Part shown: piece by piece, positions 1-8,362 of the stretch | Layout of the letters: every line of letters starts with the position of its first letter | Position numbering within the stretch: the first letter of the stretch is position 1 | Source of the DNA: PALSA-1004 sp947474275 | GTDB lineage: Bacteria > Pseudomonadota > Gammaproteobacteria > Burkholderiales > SG8-41 | NCBI GenBank assembly: GCA_947474275.1 | Contig: CANJHY010000003.1 | Span: 1-64,000 of the forward strand | Direction: 5' to 3' | DNA: 64,000 bases | Notes under the pieces: model-generated | The model's input: the letters and a program-made list of their open reading frames with translations, nothing else | What the model was told of the DNA's origin: nothing | Database searches by the model: none | Translations under genes and position numbers: made by a program

Positions 1-836
1 CGCGATTTGACGGTGAGCGACTTGCCGTGGCCGGGGCTGATGTACCACGCCGACACATTTGACAGCATCATCGTCGCTGGCACTGCTGCGCACGCGCAGG
101 CTGCCGCCATGCCAAAAGAAATTCCGCCCTGCACGTGGCCGACGCGGTTGCCCAGATGCGGCCCGATGGCAACTCGCATGGCGGCGCCGTGCGCGGTGTG
201 TTTGGGCGCGCCGCCCCAGAAATGCTGGATGAAGGAAGTCTGCGCGGACGCTTTGGCGAGCGCGGCATCGCACGTTTTGAGAATACGGCGCTCGTTCGCA
301 TCGAGTGCTTTCACGTCCAGCGGCGGCGGCGGTTGCCCCGGGTTGCGCTGCCACGGCAGCGGCGCCAGCGTGACCCCGGGCGGCGGATTGAGAGTCACGA
401 ATTCACCACTGGCGTGACAGACCGGTTTGCCGTTGGCGTGCAGCGTCGCCAGCGTCATGGACTGGCGCAGCGCCGAGCCGCTGCTGAAGCCCAGCAGTTG
501 CGCATCGGCGGTGATTTCGCCGGTCGCCGGCTCGCCGGTGAACTGGATCTGCATGTGGAGAGTTGCCAGCCGCGCACCCGGCGATACCAGTACACGTGTT
601 GAAGTCGCCAGCGCCGTGTCGGCGAGGATGGCGAGTGCCGCGATGTCCATCTCGCTGTTGGCGTCACGACAATGCGGGCCGTCGGCAATGGTGACGCGCG
701 TGGCTTTGTCCGCGACTTTCGGCCATTGAATGTCGAGAAAAAATCCCGGGAAGTGCAGTCCGGGAGTGCGGTTGCCGGCGATGCCGCGCAGTACGTGCGC
801 GCGGATGTCTGCTGCGTCAGGGTAAGGTGGTTGCAT
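1..836 (-). CDS. Tandem-hotdog acyl-CoA thioesterase (partial, 3' end off window)
   Basis: Reading the minus strand from the ATG at 834-836 gives at least 278 codons with no stop before the window edge, so the C-terminus is missing. The protein reads as two hotdog-fold halves; the second carries GHVQGGISFGMAAA near residue 232, the glycine-rich turn and helix typical of PaaI-type thioesterases. It probably hydrolyses an acyl-CoA in the cytoplasm; the substrate cannot be told. It starts 5 bases after the stop of the MFS gene upstream on the same strand, so the two are likely cotranscribed. The family call comes from recognised motif patterns only. Confidence 0.72.
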   Translation of the reverse strand, partial: MQPPYPDAADIRAHVLRGIAGNRTPGLHFPGFFLDIQWPKVADKATRVTIADGPHCRDANSEMDIAALAILADTALATSTRVLVSPGARLATLHMQIQFTGEPATGEITADAQLLGFSSGSALRQSMTLATLHANGKPVCHASGEFVTLNPPPGVTLAPLPWQRNPGQPPPPLDVKALDANERRILKTCDAALAKASAQTSFIQHFWGGAPKHTAHGAAMRVAIGPHLGNRVGHVQGGISFGMAAACACAAVPATMMLSNVSAWYISPGHGKSLTVKS

Positions 837-841
837 GGTAG

Positions 842-2080
842 TCATTCGAGGTGGATGCCGAGTTTTGCATAGATTGGCCGGATGTGCTGACGGATGAGCG
901 GCAGCCGGTGCGCGATGACGGCGGCGACCGCGAGGCAGGCCGCGCCGCCTGCGCATACCGTAACGGTGGCGCCGATGCGGTCGGCGAACATGCCCGCGCC
1001 GAGGGCGCCGAGCGGTGCGACGCCGAGAAATGCGACGGTATACAGGCTCATCACGCGTCCGCGCTTGTCGTCATCGACGATGGTTTGCAGGATCATATTG
1101 GTCGATACCGTGACGACCAGGATGCCGAAGCCAATCACGCCCATGAGGGCGATCGACAGCGGCAGCCAGCGCGACAGCGATAGCGCCACCAGCGCGGCGC
1201 CCACCGCCAGTGCGGCGGCCACGATGTAGCCGAGCAGTCCGCGCACGTTGCGGCGCATGCTGAGCAGCAGCGTGCCGGCGACGGCACCCAGGCCCGCCGC
1301 GCCAACCAGGAAACCCAGGGTCTGCGCGTCGCCTGCAAAGGCTTCGTGCACGATGGCCGGCATCAATGTGTTGTACGGCGCCGCGGTGATCGCCACCGCC
1401 GCCAGCAATATCAACAGCAGCCGGATCGGCAGCACTTGCCACGCGTATACAAGGCCCTCGCCGAGTCCGCGCCACATCGGCGCGTGCGCCGCCGTGCTGG
1501 GCTGTGGCTTGACGCGGATGAAGGCGAAGGCGATCAGCACCGCGACGTAGCTCAAAGCGTTGATCAGGAAACAAGTCGCTTCGCTGTAACGGCTGATCAC
1601 GAGTCCGCCCACTACCGGCCCGATCAGGCGGCCGCAATTGGCGACCAGCGAGTTGGTCGCCACTGCGTTCGACAAATCCTCCTTGCCGTTGACGAGTTCA
1701 AGCAGGTAAGCGTGGCGCACCGGCAGTTCGACGGCAACGCACATGCCGAGAAACGCCGTGAGCGCGATGATATGCCACACCTCGATGGCGCCGGTGAACG
1801 CCAGCACCGTCAGCACGATCGCCTGCAGCATTTCGAGGACCTGGGTGGCGAGCATCATGCGATGACGGTTGAAGCGGTCCGACCACATGCCGGCAACCGG
1901 CGCCAGCAGCAGTATCGGCAGATTGGCCGCGAAGCCGAGCACGCCGAGCAGTGTGGCGCTGCCGGTCATGCGATAGACGAGCCAGGCGAGCGCGATCTGC
2001 TGCAGCCAGTAGCCGATCAGCGCGAATATCTGACCGCTGACGAACAGGGCGAAATTGGGATGGCGCAGGGCGCGGGGCAT
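842..2080 (-). CDS. MFS transporter, EntS/MFS_3-like
   Basis: This 412-residue protein has about 12 hydrophobic segments. The loop after the second segment carries a conserved MFS-type motif (GMWSDRFNRHR, residues 64-74). The N-terminus (NFALFVSGQIFALIGYWLQQ) and overall pattern match the MFS_3 group that includes enterobactin exporter EntS and many uncharacterised effluxers. It should be an inner-membrane exporter with an unknown substrate. It is followed 5 bases downstream by the partial thioesterase gene. The ATG at 2078-2080 fits the usual start just before the first membrane helix. Confidence 0.82.
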   Translation of the reverse strand: MPRALRHPNFALFVSGQIFALIGYWLQQIALAWLVYRMTGSATLLGVLGFAANLPILLLAPVAGMWSDRFNRHRMMLATQVLEMLQAIVLTVLAFTGAIEVWHIIALTAFLGMCVAVELPVRHAYLLELVNGKEDLSNAVATNSLVANCGRLIGPVVGGLVISRYSEATCFLINALSYVAVLIAFAFIRVKPQPSTAAHAPMWRGLGEGLVYAWQVLPIRLLLILLAAVAITAAPYNTLMPAIVHEAFAGDAQTLGFLVGAAGLGAVAGTLLLSMRRNVRGLLGYIVAAALAVGAALVALSLSRWLPLSIALMGVIGFGILVVTVSTNMILQTIVDDDKRGRVMSLYTVAFLGVAPLGALGAGMFADRIGATVTVCAGGAACLAVAAVIAHRLPLIRQHIRPIYAKLGIHLE

Positions 2081-2149
2081 GGGAAGTTATCAGTGCAAAG
2101 CTGCCGCTGCCGGTTTGGCGGCCGGCCACGTCAGCATAACCACGGGCAC

Positions 2150-3085
2150 TTAATTTAAAAGCGTCCTGAAGTACCGGATCGTCTCTTTCAGTCCGTCGTC
2201 GAGCGCCGTGTGCGGTTGCCAGCCGAGCTCTTTGCGCGCGAGCGTGATGTCCGGCTGGCGCTGTTTCGGATCGTCCTGCGGCAGCGGCTTGAAGGCGAGT
2301 TTCGATTTCGAGCCGGTCAGCGCAAGTATTTTTTCAGCCAGCGCGCGCATCGAGACTTCCTCAGGGTTGCCGAGGTTGACGGGGCCGGTGAACGCGGCGG
2401 CGCTGTCCATCAGTTTCACCAGTGCGGCGACGAGATCGTCGACATAGCAGAACGACCGCGTCTGCAGGCCGTCGCCATACAGCGTGATGTCATCGTTCTT
2501 CAGCGCCTGCATGATGAAATTGCTCACCACGCGGCCGTCGTTCGGATGCATGCGCGGACCGTAGGTGTTAAATATGCGCGCGACCTTGATTTCGAGCTTG
2601 TGCTGGCGGTGATAATCGAAGAACAGCGTTTCGGCGCAGCGCTTGCCTTCGTCGTAACAGCTGCGCGGGCCGATCGGGTTGACGCGGCCCAGGTAGTCTT
2701 CGGTCTGCGGATGGACTTCCGGGTCGCCGTAGACTTCGGAAGTCGAGGCCTGCAGGATGCGCGCCTTGACGCGCTTGGCAAGCCCCAGCATGTTGATTGC
2801 GCCATGCACGGAGGTCTTGGTCGTCTGCACCGGGTCGAACTGGTAGTGGACCGGCGAGGCCGGGCACGCGAGGTTGTAGATCTGGTCGACTTCGACGTAG
2901 AGCGGAAACGTGATGTCGTGGCGCATCAGCTCGAAGTAGGGGTTGGCGACGAGGTGCGCGAGGTTCTGCTTGCTGCCGGTGAAGTAATTGTCCACGCACA
3001 GCACGTCGCCGCCCGCCGCGAGCAGCTTTTCGCACAAATGCGAGCCGAGAAAGCCAGCACCGCCGGTAACCAGAATTTTTTTCAA
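2150..3085 (-). CDS. UDP-glucuronate decarboxylase (UDP-xylose synthase), SDR family
   Basis: A 311-residue extended short-chain dehydrogenase. The Rossmann motif TGGAGFLG lies at residues 7-14, and the active-site residues are the STSEVYG segment with Glu117 plus Tyr144 and Lys148 (YDEGK). Length and internal signatures such as RIFNTYGPRMHPNDGRVVSNF follow UXS enzymes, which oxidise UDP-glucuronate to the 4-keto intermediate, decarboxylate it and re-reduce it to UDP-xylose using bound NAD. The product would feed surface polysaccharide synthesis in the cytoplasm. The start is TTG at 3083-3085, preceded by a GAGGGAA ribosome site; no ATG fits better. It is divergent from the MFS gene at 3235. 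Confidence 0.88.
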   Translation of the reverse strand: MKKILVTGGAGFLGSHLCEKLLAAGGDVLCVDNYFTGSKQNLAHLVANPYFELMRHDITFPLYVEVDQIYNLACPASPVHYQFDPVQTTKTSVHGAINMLGLAKRVKARILQASTSEVYGDPEVHPQTEDYLGRVNPIGPRSCYDEGKRCAETLFFDYHRQHKLEIKVARIFNTYGPRMHPNDGRVVSNFIMQALKNDDITLYGDGLQTRSFCYVDDLVAALVKLMDSAAAFTGPVNLGNPEEVSMRALAEKILALTGSKSKLAFKPLPQDDPKQRQPDITLARKELGWQPHTALDDGLKETIRYFRTLLN

Positions 3086-3234
3086 GCGTGTTCCCTCATC
3101 TCCTGCCGCAGATTGTATGTGAACGGGGCGGGCATGGCTACGCGGCCACTTCTGCTATAGTTAAGGCACTCCCGCGCGTCCCGGCAATGCCGCGACCGCA
3201 CCAATCGGCGGCCGCGCCGCGGACGCCTTCAGCA

Positions 3235-4374
3235 ATGAACATCTACCGCATTTTTCTCATCGCATTCTGCAATGTGGTCTGCCAGCGTGCGAGCACGGTG
3301 GTGGTGGCGCTGCTCGCCATCGAACTCGGCGCGGATCAATTCGTCATCGGCCTCCTGATCGCCATGTACTCGCTGTTCCCGGCGCTGTTCGCGTTGTATG
3401 CGGGACGGATTTCGGATCGCCACGGCGCGCGCCTGCCGATGCTACTGGGCTCGCTCGGCCTCGCGCTCGGCATGCTGCTGCCAGGCGCTTTCCCGGTGCT
3501 GCCCGTGCTGTTCGTGTCGGCGGCGCTATTCGGCATGGCGTATATTTTTTACCACGTTGCCGTGCAGAGCCTGCTGGGCGCTATCAGCAGCGATGCCGAA
3601 CGCACGCGCAATTTCAACAACTACACGCTGGTCGTTTCGGCGGGCAGCTTTGTCGGGCCGCTGAGCGCCGGGTTTGCGATCGATCATGCCGGTTACCGGG
3701 CGACCTATCTGTTGCTGGCGCTGGTTGCGCTGGCGTCCGTTTTGGCGCAAGTGTTCGTGCGCGCAGTCGCGCAGCCGAAAGCGGGCGGCCAGCGCGCGCC
3801 GCAGGGCCAACTCGCCGGCGCGCGTGAACTGCTCAAGCAGGCACCGTTGCGGCGCACCCTCATCGGCAGCGCGGCAGTGTTGACCGGCACCGATTTGTTC
3901 CAGTTTTACATGCCGATCTACGGCCACTCCATCGGTCTGTCGGCGTCCAAGATCGGTTTCGTTCTGAGCATGGTCGCCGTCGCTGCGTTCGTCGTGCGTA
4001 TCGGGCTGCCTGCCATGGTGCGCAAATTCGGCGAGGAGGCGCTGCTCGCGTACTCCCTGTTTTTTGGCGCCGCAACCTACCTTTTTTTCCCGTTTTTCAC
4101 GGACGTCGGGGTGCTGACGGTCATTGCCTTCATGCTCGGTCTGAGCCTGGGTTGCGGGCAGCCGCTTTCGCTGCTGCTGACGTACGCGCATTCGCCGCCG
4201 GGCAGGTCGGGTGAAGTCATCGGATTGCGGCTCACGATCAACAACTTCACCCATGTCGTGGTGCCGCTGGTATTCGGCTCGCTGGGTTCCATATTCGGGC
4301 TCGTGCCGGTGTTCTGGATCAATGCATTGTTGCTGGCAGGCGGCGGGGCGGCGAACCGGCCGCGACGGACATAG
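3235..4374 (+). CDS. MFS transporter
   Basis: A 379-residue protein with about 12 hydrophobic segments. The loop after helix 2 (YAGRISDRHGARLPM) is the conserved MFS motif A region. The start chosen is the ATG at 3235 (MNIYRIFLIAFCNV), directly before the first helix; in-frame upstream ATGs at 3088 and 3187 would add a Pro/Ala-rich stretch unlike MFS N-termini. Substrate unknown. It is divergent from the UDP-xylose synthase gene and is not obviously in an operon with the secreted protein at 4459. Confidence 0.78.
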   Translation: MNIYRIFLIAFCNVVCQRASTVVVALLAIELGADQFVIGLLIAMYSLFPALFALYAGRISDRHGARLPMLLGSLGLALGMLLPGAFPVLPVLFVSAALFGMAYIFYHVAVQSLLGAISSDAERTRNFNNYTLVVSAGSFVGPLSAGFAIDHAGYRATYLLLALVALASVLAQVFVRAVAQPKAGGQRAPQGQLAGARELLKQAPLRRTLIGSAAVLTGTDLFQFYMPIYGHSIGLSASKIGFVLSMVAVAAFVVRIGLPAMVRKFGEEALLAYSLFFGAATYLFFPFFTDVGVLTVIAFMLGLSLGCGQPLSLLLTYAHSPPGRSGEVIGLRLTINNFTHVVVPLVFGSLGSIFGLVPVFWINALLLAGGGAANRPRRT

Positions 4375-4458
4375 TTCCCGGGCTTTAACCCCATTCGCGG
4401 TGCGCCTGCGTTGATAACGCTGACATCGATGTGATGTCTTATCAACGGAGAGAAAATC

Positions 4459-5283
4459 GTGAAAAAAGCGCTAATTACAGCGGCCCTCCTGCTGGGCATG
4501 ACGGGCCAGGCACTGGCGGTGGGCGGGGTCGCCGAGGTCACCGTGTACGACCGCGCCGAGAATCGCACGCTGCCGGTGTACTACCACGAAGGCCGCTACT
4601 ACATAGCGGGCAAGCCCGGCAACGAATACCAGGTGAATATCCGCAACACCCAGCCCGGCGAGATCCTCGGCGTGATCGCGGTCGATGGTGTCAACGCGGT
4701 GTCGGGCGAGACCGCCAACTGGAACCAGACCGGGTACGTGCTGAGCCCTTATACGGCGTTCGGCGTCAAAGGCTGGCGCAAGAACCTGCAGCGCACCGCC
4801 GCTTTCTTTTTCACCGAGCTCGACAATTCCTACGCGGCGCGTACGGGCCGGCCTGCCAATGTCGGCGTCATCGGTGTCGCGGTGTTCCGCAAAAAAGCCG
4901 AGCCGCCGGTCGGCATCAGCCGCAAGAACGATTTTTTCGAGCGCCGGCGCCAGGCGCCCGCCGCCGAAGAGTCGGCCGGCGAGCTGCAAAACAAGTCCAA
5001 GGACGAAATCTCGCAGGACGCGCGCACCGATGCCGCGGCACCGCAGGCGTCGGCCGCCGCGCCGCGGCCCGAGTCGAACAAACTCGGCACGGGTCATGGC
5101 CAGAGCGAAACTTCGGTCGTGCGTTATACGAGTTTCGAGCGTGCCTCGAGCACGCCGGACGAAGTGATCACGATTTACTACGACAGCTACCGCAACCTGG
5201 TGGCGCAGGGCGTGATCCGCGATAACACGCGGCTGGCGCGGCCCAATCCGTTTCCCAGCCAGTTCGTGCCCGATCCGCGCTGA
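4459..5283 (+). CDS. Secreted hypothetical protein upstream of an ECF sigma factor
   Basis: 274 residues with a clear Sec signal peptide (MKKALITAALLLGMTGQALA, cleavage near residue 20), so it is exported. The first part (about residues 20-150) looks like a compact beta-rich domain with the segments TVYDRAENRTLPVYYHEG and GEILGVIAVDGVN. The second part (150-235) is low-complexity, charged and Ala/Glu-rich, and the C-terminus ends in a Pro-rich tail. The start is GTG at 4459 behind a GGAGAG site. I do not recognise its function. It sits 70 bases before the sigma factor gene on the same strand and may be part of the regulon or the envelope-sensing system controlled by it. Confidence 0.7.
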   Translation: MKKALITAALLLGMTGQALAVGGVAEVTVYDRAENRTLPVYYHEGRYYIAGKPGNEYQVNIRNTQPGEILGVIAVDGVNAVSGETANWNQTGYVLSPYTAFGVKGWRKNLQRTAAFFFTELDNSYAARTGRPANVGVIGVAVFRKKAEPPVGISRKNDFFERRRQAPAAEESAGELQNKSKDEISQDARTDAAAPQASAAAPRPESNKLGTGHGQSETSVVRYTSFERASSTPDEVITIYYDSYRNLVAQGVIRDNTRLARPNPFPSQFVPDPR

Positions 5284-5353
5284 GAGCGCGTTTTATGCAC
5301 CCCGCCGCGCGGGTTGCCCAAGTGCCGCGGGTTGCGCATACTGGCAACCCGTT

Positions 5354-5926
5354 ATGCCAGAGAACGCGCACACGAGCGACGAGGATTTGATGGAGCGCTA
5401 CCGCGACGGCGATGCCGGGGCGTTCGATGCGCTCTACGGACGCCACAAGGGCGGTGTGTTCCGCTACCTCGCGCGCCAGTGCGGCAACCGCGGTGTTGCG
5501 GAAGAGTTGTTTCAGGACGTGTGGATGAACCTGATCCGCGCGCGTGCCGGCTACACGGTGCAGGCGAAGTTCACGACTTACCTGTACCGGCTTGCGCATA
5601 ACCGCCTGATCGATCATTACCGCGCGCAGTCGGGCAACGTGCCGGCGTCGTTCGACGACGAGGCTGGTCCATCGCTCGACGAGGTGGCGGGCGCGCGCAA
5701 CGACGATCCGGCGGTAGGCGCCGATGCCAGGCAGCAGGCGCAGCGCCTGCTGCAACTGATCGAAAACCTGCCCGCCGCCCAGCGCGAAACGTTTTTGCTG
5801 CAGCAGGAGTCCGACATGAGCATAGAAGAAATCGCGCAGGCGACCGGCGTCAACCGCGAGACCGCGAAAAGCCGCTTGCGTTATGCGGTTGCGAAATTAC
5901 GGGAAGGCATGCAGCAATCAGGCTAG
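5354..5926 (+). CDS. ECF-type RNA polymerase sigma factor
   Basis: 190 residues with the two expected sigma-70 regions. Region 2 (about residues 10-90) contains FDALYGRHKGGVFRYLARQ and YLYRLAHNRLIDHYR. Region 4 (about 125-180) carries the helix-turn-helix MSIEEIAQATGVNRETAKSR. This is a group IV sigma factor that directs core RNA polymerase to a specific promoter set. The gene ends 4 bases before the start of a membrane-anchored partner at 5931, the usual sigma/anti-sigma arrangement, so activity is likely controlled by release from that partner. The signal sensed is unknown. Confidence 0.9.
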   Translation: MPENAHTSDEDLMERYRDGDAGAFDALYGRHKGGVFRYLARQCGNRGVAEELFQDVWMNLIRARAGYTVQAKFTTYLYRLAHNRLIDHYRAQSGNVPASFDDEAGPSLDEVAGARNDDPAVGADARQQAQRLLQLIENLPAAQRETFLLQQESDMSIEEIAQATGVNRETAKSRLRYAVAKLREGMQQSG

Positions 5927-5930
5927 AGAT

Positions 5931-7013
5931 ATGAGCAAACCATCGCACAACGAAGCCGAACGCGACGCCAGGCTGACTGCGCTTTACCACGCGGCCGCCG
6001 ACGATGCGCCGCCGCCCGCGCTCGACGCCGCAATCCTTGCCGCGGCGCGGCGGGAGGTGGGCGCGCGGCCGCGTCCCGCCGGTTTTGCGTTCAGCAGATC
6101 GTGGCGGACGTCGCTGTCCATCGCGGCTGTGCTTGTTTTAAGCGTCAGCCTCGTCACCCTGATGCGTGAGGAAGCGCCCGAGCTCGTTGCGCCACCGCGT
6201 GCCGACATGCCCGACGCGGATTCGAAGCTTAAATCGGCCGGCATGGCTCAAGAGACGGCGGGGCCGGCTGCATCAGGGCTCATGCGCGAGGAGCAGCGGT
6301 CGAAAAACATCGGATTGAAGCCGCCGCAGTCCGCATCGCCTTCCGGTTTGGGCATGCGCCAGCCGGAATTCGCGGAAGCCTTTCCAAAGTCGAAAAAAGA
6401 CACCGCGGGCAAATTGGAGGCTGACGCAATGGCCCCGGCAGAACTGGCCAAGCGCCGCGTTGAGCCGTCCGCGGTTGCCGACGCCCGTGACAACAAAATT
6501 GCAGCGGCGGCCGAGCCGCAGCGCCAGGCGCCAAAACCGGATGTGCTGCGGGACATGGCGCAGGCGCCTCCCGCGGCGCCGGCGAGGATGGCCGGTTCGG
6601 TCGCCGGCATAGCAGAAAATAAAGCCCAGGTTAAAACGGATCCCGCCAGGTCGGACCGCGCCGAAACCGAACCGCGCATGCGGGCGCAGGCCGAGTACGC
6701 GCCGGCAAAGCAGGTGGCGGAAGCAATGTCCGCGGAAGTGCCGGCCGCCAAGCCGCCGCCTCCGCCACCACGTCCCGCCGCTGCATCCATGGTCGCGCCG
6801 CCGCAGGCCAAGCCCGCGCCACCGCCCCCACCGGTCGCCGTGAGCAAACTCGAACGCGCCGCCGACCTGCCTCCCGAGAAGTGGCTGGAACGCATAGAGG
6901 AATTGCGCAAGCAGGGCAGGTTCGACGAAGCCAAGACCAGCTTGGCCGAGTTCAGGAAGCGTTATCCGGATTACCGGCTGCCGGATGCTTTGAAGGACTG
7001 GGCGAAACCGTGA
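5931..7013 (+). CDS. Putative anti-sigma-type membrane protein with Pro/Ala-rich periplasmic domain
   Basis: 360 residues. A cytoplasmic head of about 55 residues (TALYHAAADDAPPPALDAAI) is followed by one transmembrane segment near 60-80 (SLSIAAVLVLSVSLVTLM), then a long low-complexity region rich in Ala, Pro and Lys with two polyproline stretches, and a short helical C-terminal domain (EKWLERIEELRKQGRFDEAK) resembling a tetratricopeptide hairpin. The start is the ATG at 5931, 4 bases after the sigma factor stop; a longer in-frame reading would overlap the sigma gene. Position and topology suggest an anti-sigma or sensor partner, but no zinc-binding His/Cys anti-sigma motif is visible, so this is inference. 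Confidence 0.68.
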   Translation: MSKPSHNEAERDARLTALYHAAADDAPPPALDAAILAAARREVGARPRPAGFAFSRSWRTSLSIAAVLVLSVSLVTLMREEAPELVAPPRADMPDADSKLKSAGMAQETAGPAASGLMREEQRSKNIGLKPPQSASPSGLGMRQPEFAEAFPKSKKDTAGKLEADAMAPAELAKRRVEPSAVADARDNKIAAAAEPQRQAPKPDVLRDMAQAPPAAPARMAGSVAGIAENKAQVKTDPARSDRAETEPRMRAQAEYAPAKQVAEAMSAEVPAAKPPPPPPRPAAASMVAPPQAKPAPPPPPVAVSKLERAADLPPEKWLERIEELRKQGRFDEAKTSLAEFRKRYPDYRLPDALKDWAKP

Positions 7014-7207
7014 GCCGGCCGGCCGGCGACGCTGCCGATCCCCCTCCCGTCAAACCGTCCGAGCCGGAGCCCGGCGCCTGCTGCCAAGGCGGCTGCGACC
7101 CCTGTGTTTTCGATCTTTACTGGGAAGCCGTGGATCGTTACGAGCAGGCATTGGTCAATTGGCAAAACCGTCAGGTCGCGGGTCCGGGCGCCCTGAAAAA
7201 TCCATAA
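7010..7207 (+). CDS. Small Cys-rich oxidoreductase-like domain protein
   Basis: 65 residues starting at GTG 7010, which overlaps the stop of the previous gene (GTGA), so translation is probably coupled. The core CCQGGCDPCVFDLYWE and the following YEQAL.NW segment match the short oxidoreductase-like family (Pfam Oxidored-like) found as stand-alone bacterial proteins and in eukaryotic mitochondrial proteins. The cluster of four cysteines suggests metal or redox chemistry, but no activity is established for the bacterial members. It is the last gene of the sigma factor cluster. Confidence 0.75.
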   Translation: MSRPAGDAADPPPVKPSEPEPGACCQGGCDPCVFDLYWEAVDRYEQALVNWQNRQVAGPGALKNP

Positions 7208-7328
7208 ATATATGAATTATTGGGTAAATTAGTTTTCGCTTGATGAACATTTCGGTGAACCTCCCCGGTTCATCGCGGTCGAACCAAAGCAACGCACCAA
7301 ACCAGTGTTTACAGGGCCTTTTCCCGCG

Positions 7329-7356
7329 TTGACAAGGCCCTGAAAATCCATATAAT
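7329..7356 (+). promoter_or_regulatory. Consensus sigma-70 promoter
   Basis: TTGACA at 7329-7334 and TATAAT at 7351-7356, both exact consensus hexamers, separated by 16 bases. Transcription should start near 7363. It points toward the terminator at 7477-7501 and, beyond it, the transglycosylase gene at 7604. Confidence 0.8.
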
Positions 7357-7362
7357 GCCGCG

Positions 7363-7501
7363 ACCTATTGCAATGCAACACGGGTGTCCCCGGCGGTGGG
7401 CGCGTTGTCACAAGAGCGTAAAATTCTTGTTGCGCAACAGTACTTCAACCACTAGAATTGCCTGAATTTTTTTCAGAAACCACAAGCTGTAGTGGTTTTT
7501 T
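7363..7501 (+). ncRNA. Candidate small RNA or attenuated leader (about 140 nt)
   Basis: The segment runs from the expected start of a perfect consensus promoter to an intrinsic terminator with no coding frame between. Internal pairing is visible: ACAAGA at 7410-7415 with TCTTGT at 7425-7430, enclosed by GTTG 7404-7407 with CAAC 7435-7438. It could be a stand-alone small RNA or an attenuator controlling the lytic transglycosylase at 7604. No known RNA family was recognised. Confidence 0.45.
7477..7501 (+). terminator. Intrinsic terminator
   Basis: AAACCAC (7477-7483) pairs with GTGGTTT (7492-7498) around an 8-base loop, and six T residues run from 7496 to 7501. It lies about 140 bases downstream of the consensus promoter. 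Confidence 0.65.
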
Positions 7502-7603
7502 GTTCCAACCTGATGCCGATGTATTAAGGAGCGTTGTTACCCCAGCAAGGTAGCATTTGGCCGGGCGTAATCTGACCGGCGATTAACGAAAGGAGGTTTT
7601 GCC

Positions 7604-8353
7604 ATGGCAAGATCACACCCCGCACAGTTTGACGATCACGGCGCCCCGCACTTAGCCCAGTGGGCGCGCAACACGGTGGCCAGTTTCACGTTGCTGGCCT
7701 GTCTCGTTTCCCTCAGCATCATCCTGCATACCCAGTATGGATTGCGACTAGCCGGTGCCATCGTGCATGGCCTGGGCGCCATCGATCTGACGCAGCTGGT
7801 GAACCTGGCGGACACCCCGGCGAATCCGGTGGCGTTGGACGCCAATGCAGGTAAGTATCGCGCCGTCGGCGACTATCTGGCACGCCGCTATCGCGTTTCC
7901 GCGGAGATGACCACCAGCGTGGTGGCCAAGGCGCACGACATCGGCGCCGAGTTGAAGGTCGATCCATTATTGATTCTGGCCGTGATCTCGGTCGAGTCGC
8001 GTTTCAACCCGGTCGCCGAAAGCGTGATGGGCGCCAAGGGGCTGATGCAGGTAATCCCGCGCTATCACAGCGATAAATTCGAGCCGCTGGGCGGCGAGAA
8101 GGTCGCCTTCGACATGCAGGCCAATATCGTGGTCGGCGCCAAGATACTCAAGGAATACATCCGCCGCACCGGCGATGTTGCCGACGCCCTGCAGATGTAC
8201 GTCGGCGCCAGCACGGCAGAAAACGAGAACGGTTATTCCGGCAAAGTCATGGCGGAACGCGACCGCCTGAATTTCATCCTGCGCCAGTTCCACAGCCAGA
8301 CCCGCACGGCGCAGCGCCAGCCGGTAGTCAAGCCGGCGGCCGCCTCGATCTAA
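7604..8353 (+). CDS. Lytic transglycosylase (SLT domain), membrane-anchored
   Basis: 249 residues: a short cytoplasmic N-terminus, one membrane segment near residues 26-45 (FTLLACLVSLSIILHTQYG), a linker, and an SLT/goose-type lysozyme-like domain from about 100 to 225. The catalytic Glu is in VISVESRFNPVAES, followed by the family block GAKGLMQVIP and the downstream YVGA segment. The enzyme would cleave peptidoglycan glycan strands in the periplasm, forming 1,6-anhydro ends. The start is the ATG at 7604 behind the strong ribosome site AAAGGAGGT. Expression may be influenced by the upstream promoter and terminator pair. Confidence 0.87.
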   Translation: MARSHPAQFDDHGAPHLAQWARNTVASFTLLACLVSLSIILHTQYGLRLAGAIVHGLGAIDLTQLVNLADTPANPVALDANAGKYRAVGDYLARRYRVSAEMTTSVVAKAHDIGAELKVDPLLILAVISVESRFNPVAESVMGAKGLMQVIPRYHSDKFEPLGGEKVAFDMQANIVVGAKILKEYIRRTGDVADALQMYVGASTAENENGYSGKVMAERDRLNFILRQFHSQTRTAQRQPVVKPAAASI

Positions 8354-8362
8354 ACGCCTGAG

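Larger units (their letters stand above)
7208..7603. other. Long intergenic region with promoter, candidate small RNA and leader
   Basis: A 396-base non-coding stretch between the sigma-factor cluster and the transglycosylase. It holds a consensus promoter (7329-7356), a structured segment, an intrinsic terminator (7477-7501), a GCCGG/CCGGC hairpin near 7555-7575 and a near-perfect ribosome site AAAGGAGGT just before 7604. I see no protein-coding frame on either strand with convincing features. Confidence 0.6.

Noticed and set aside
7500..7603. Known riboswitch (for example cyclic di-GMP) in the transglycosylase leader
   Set aside because: Hairpins are present, but I could not match the conserved core of any riboswitch class I know.
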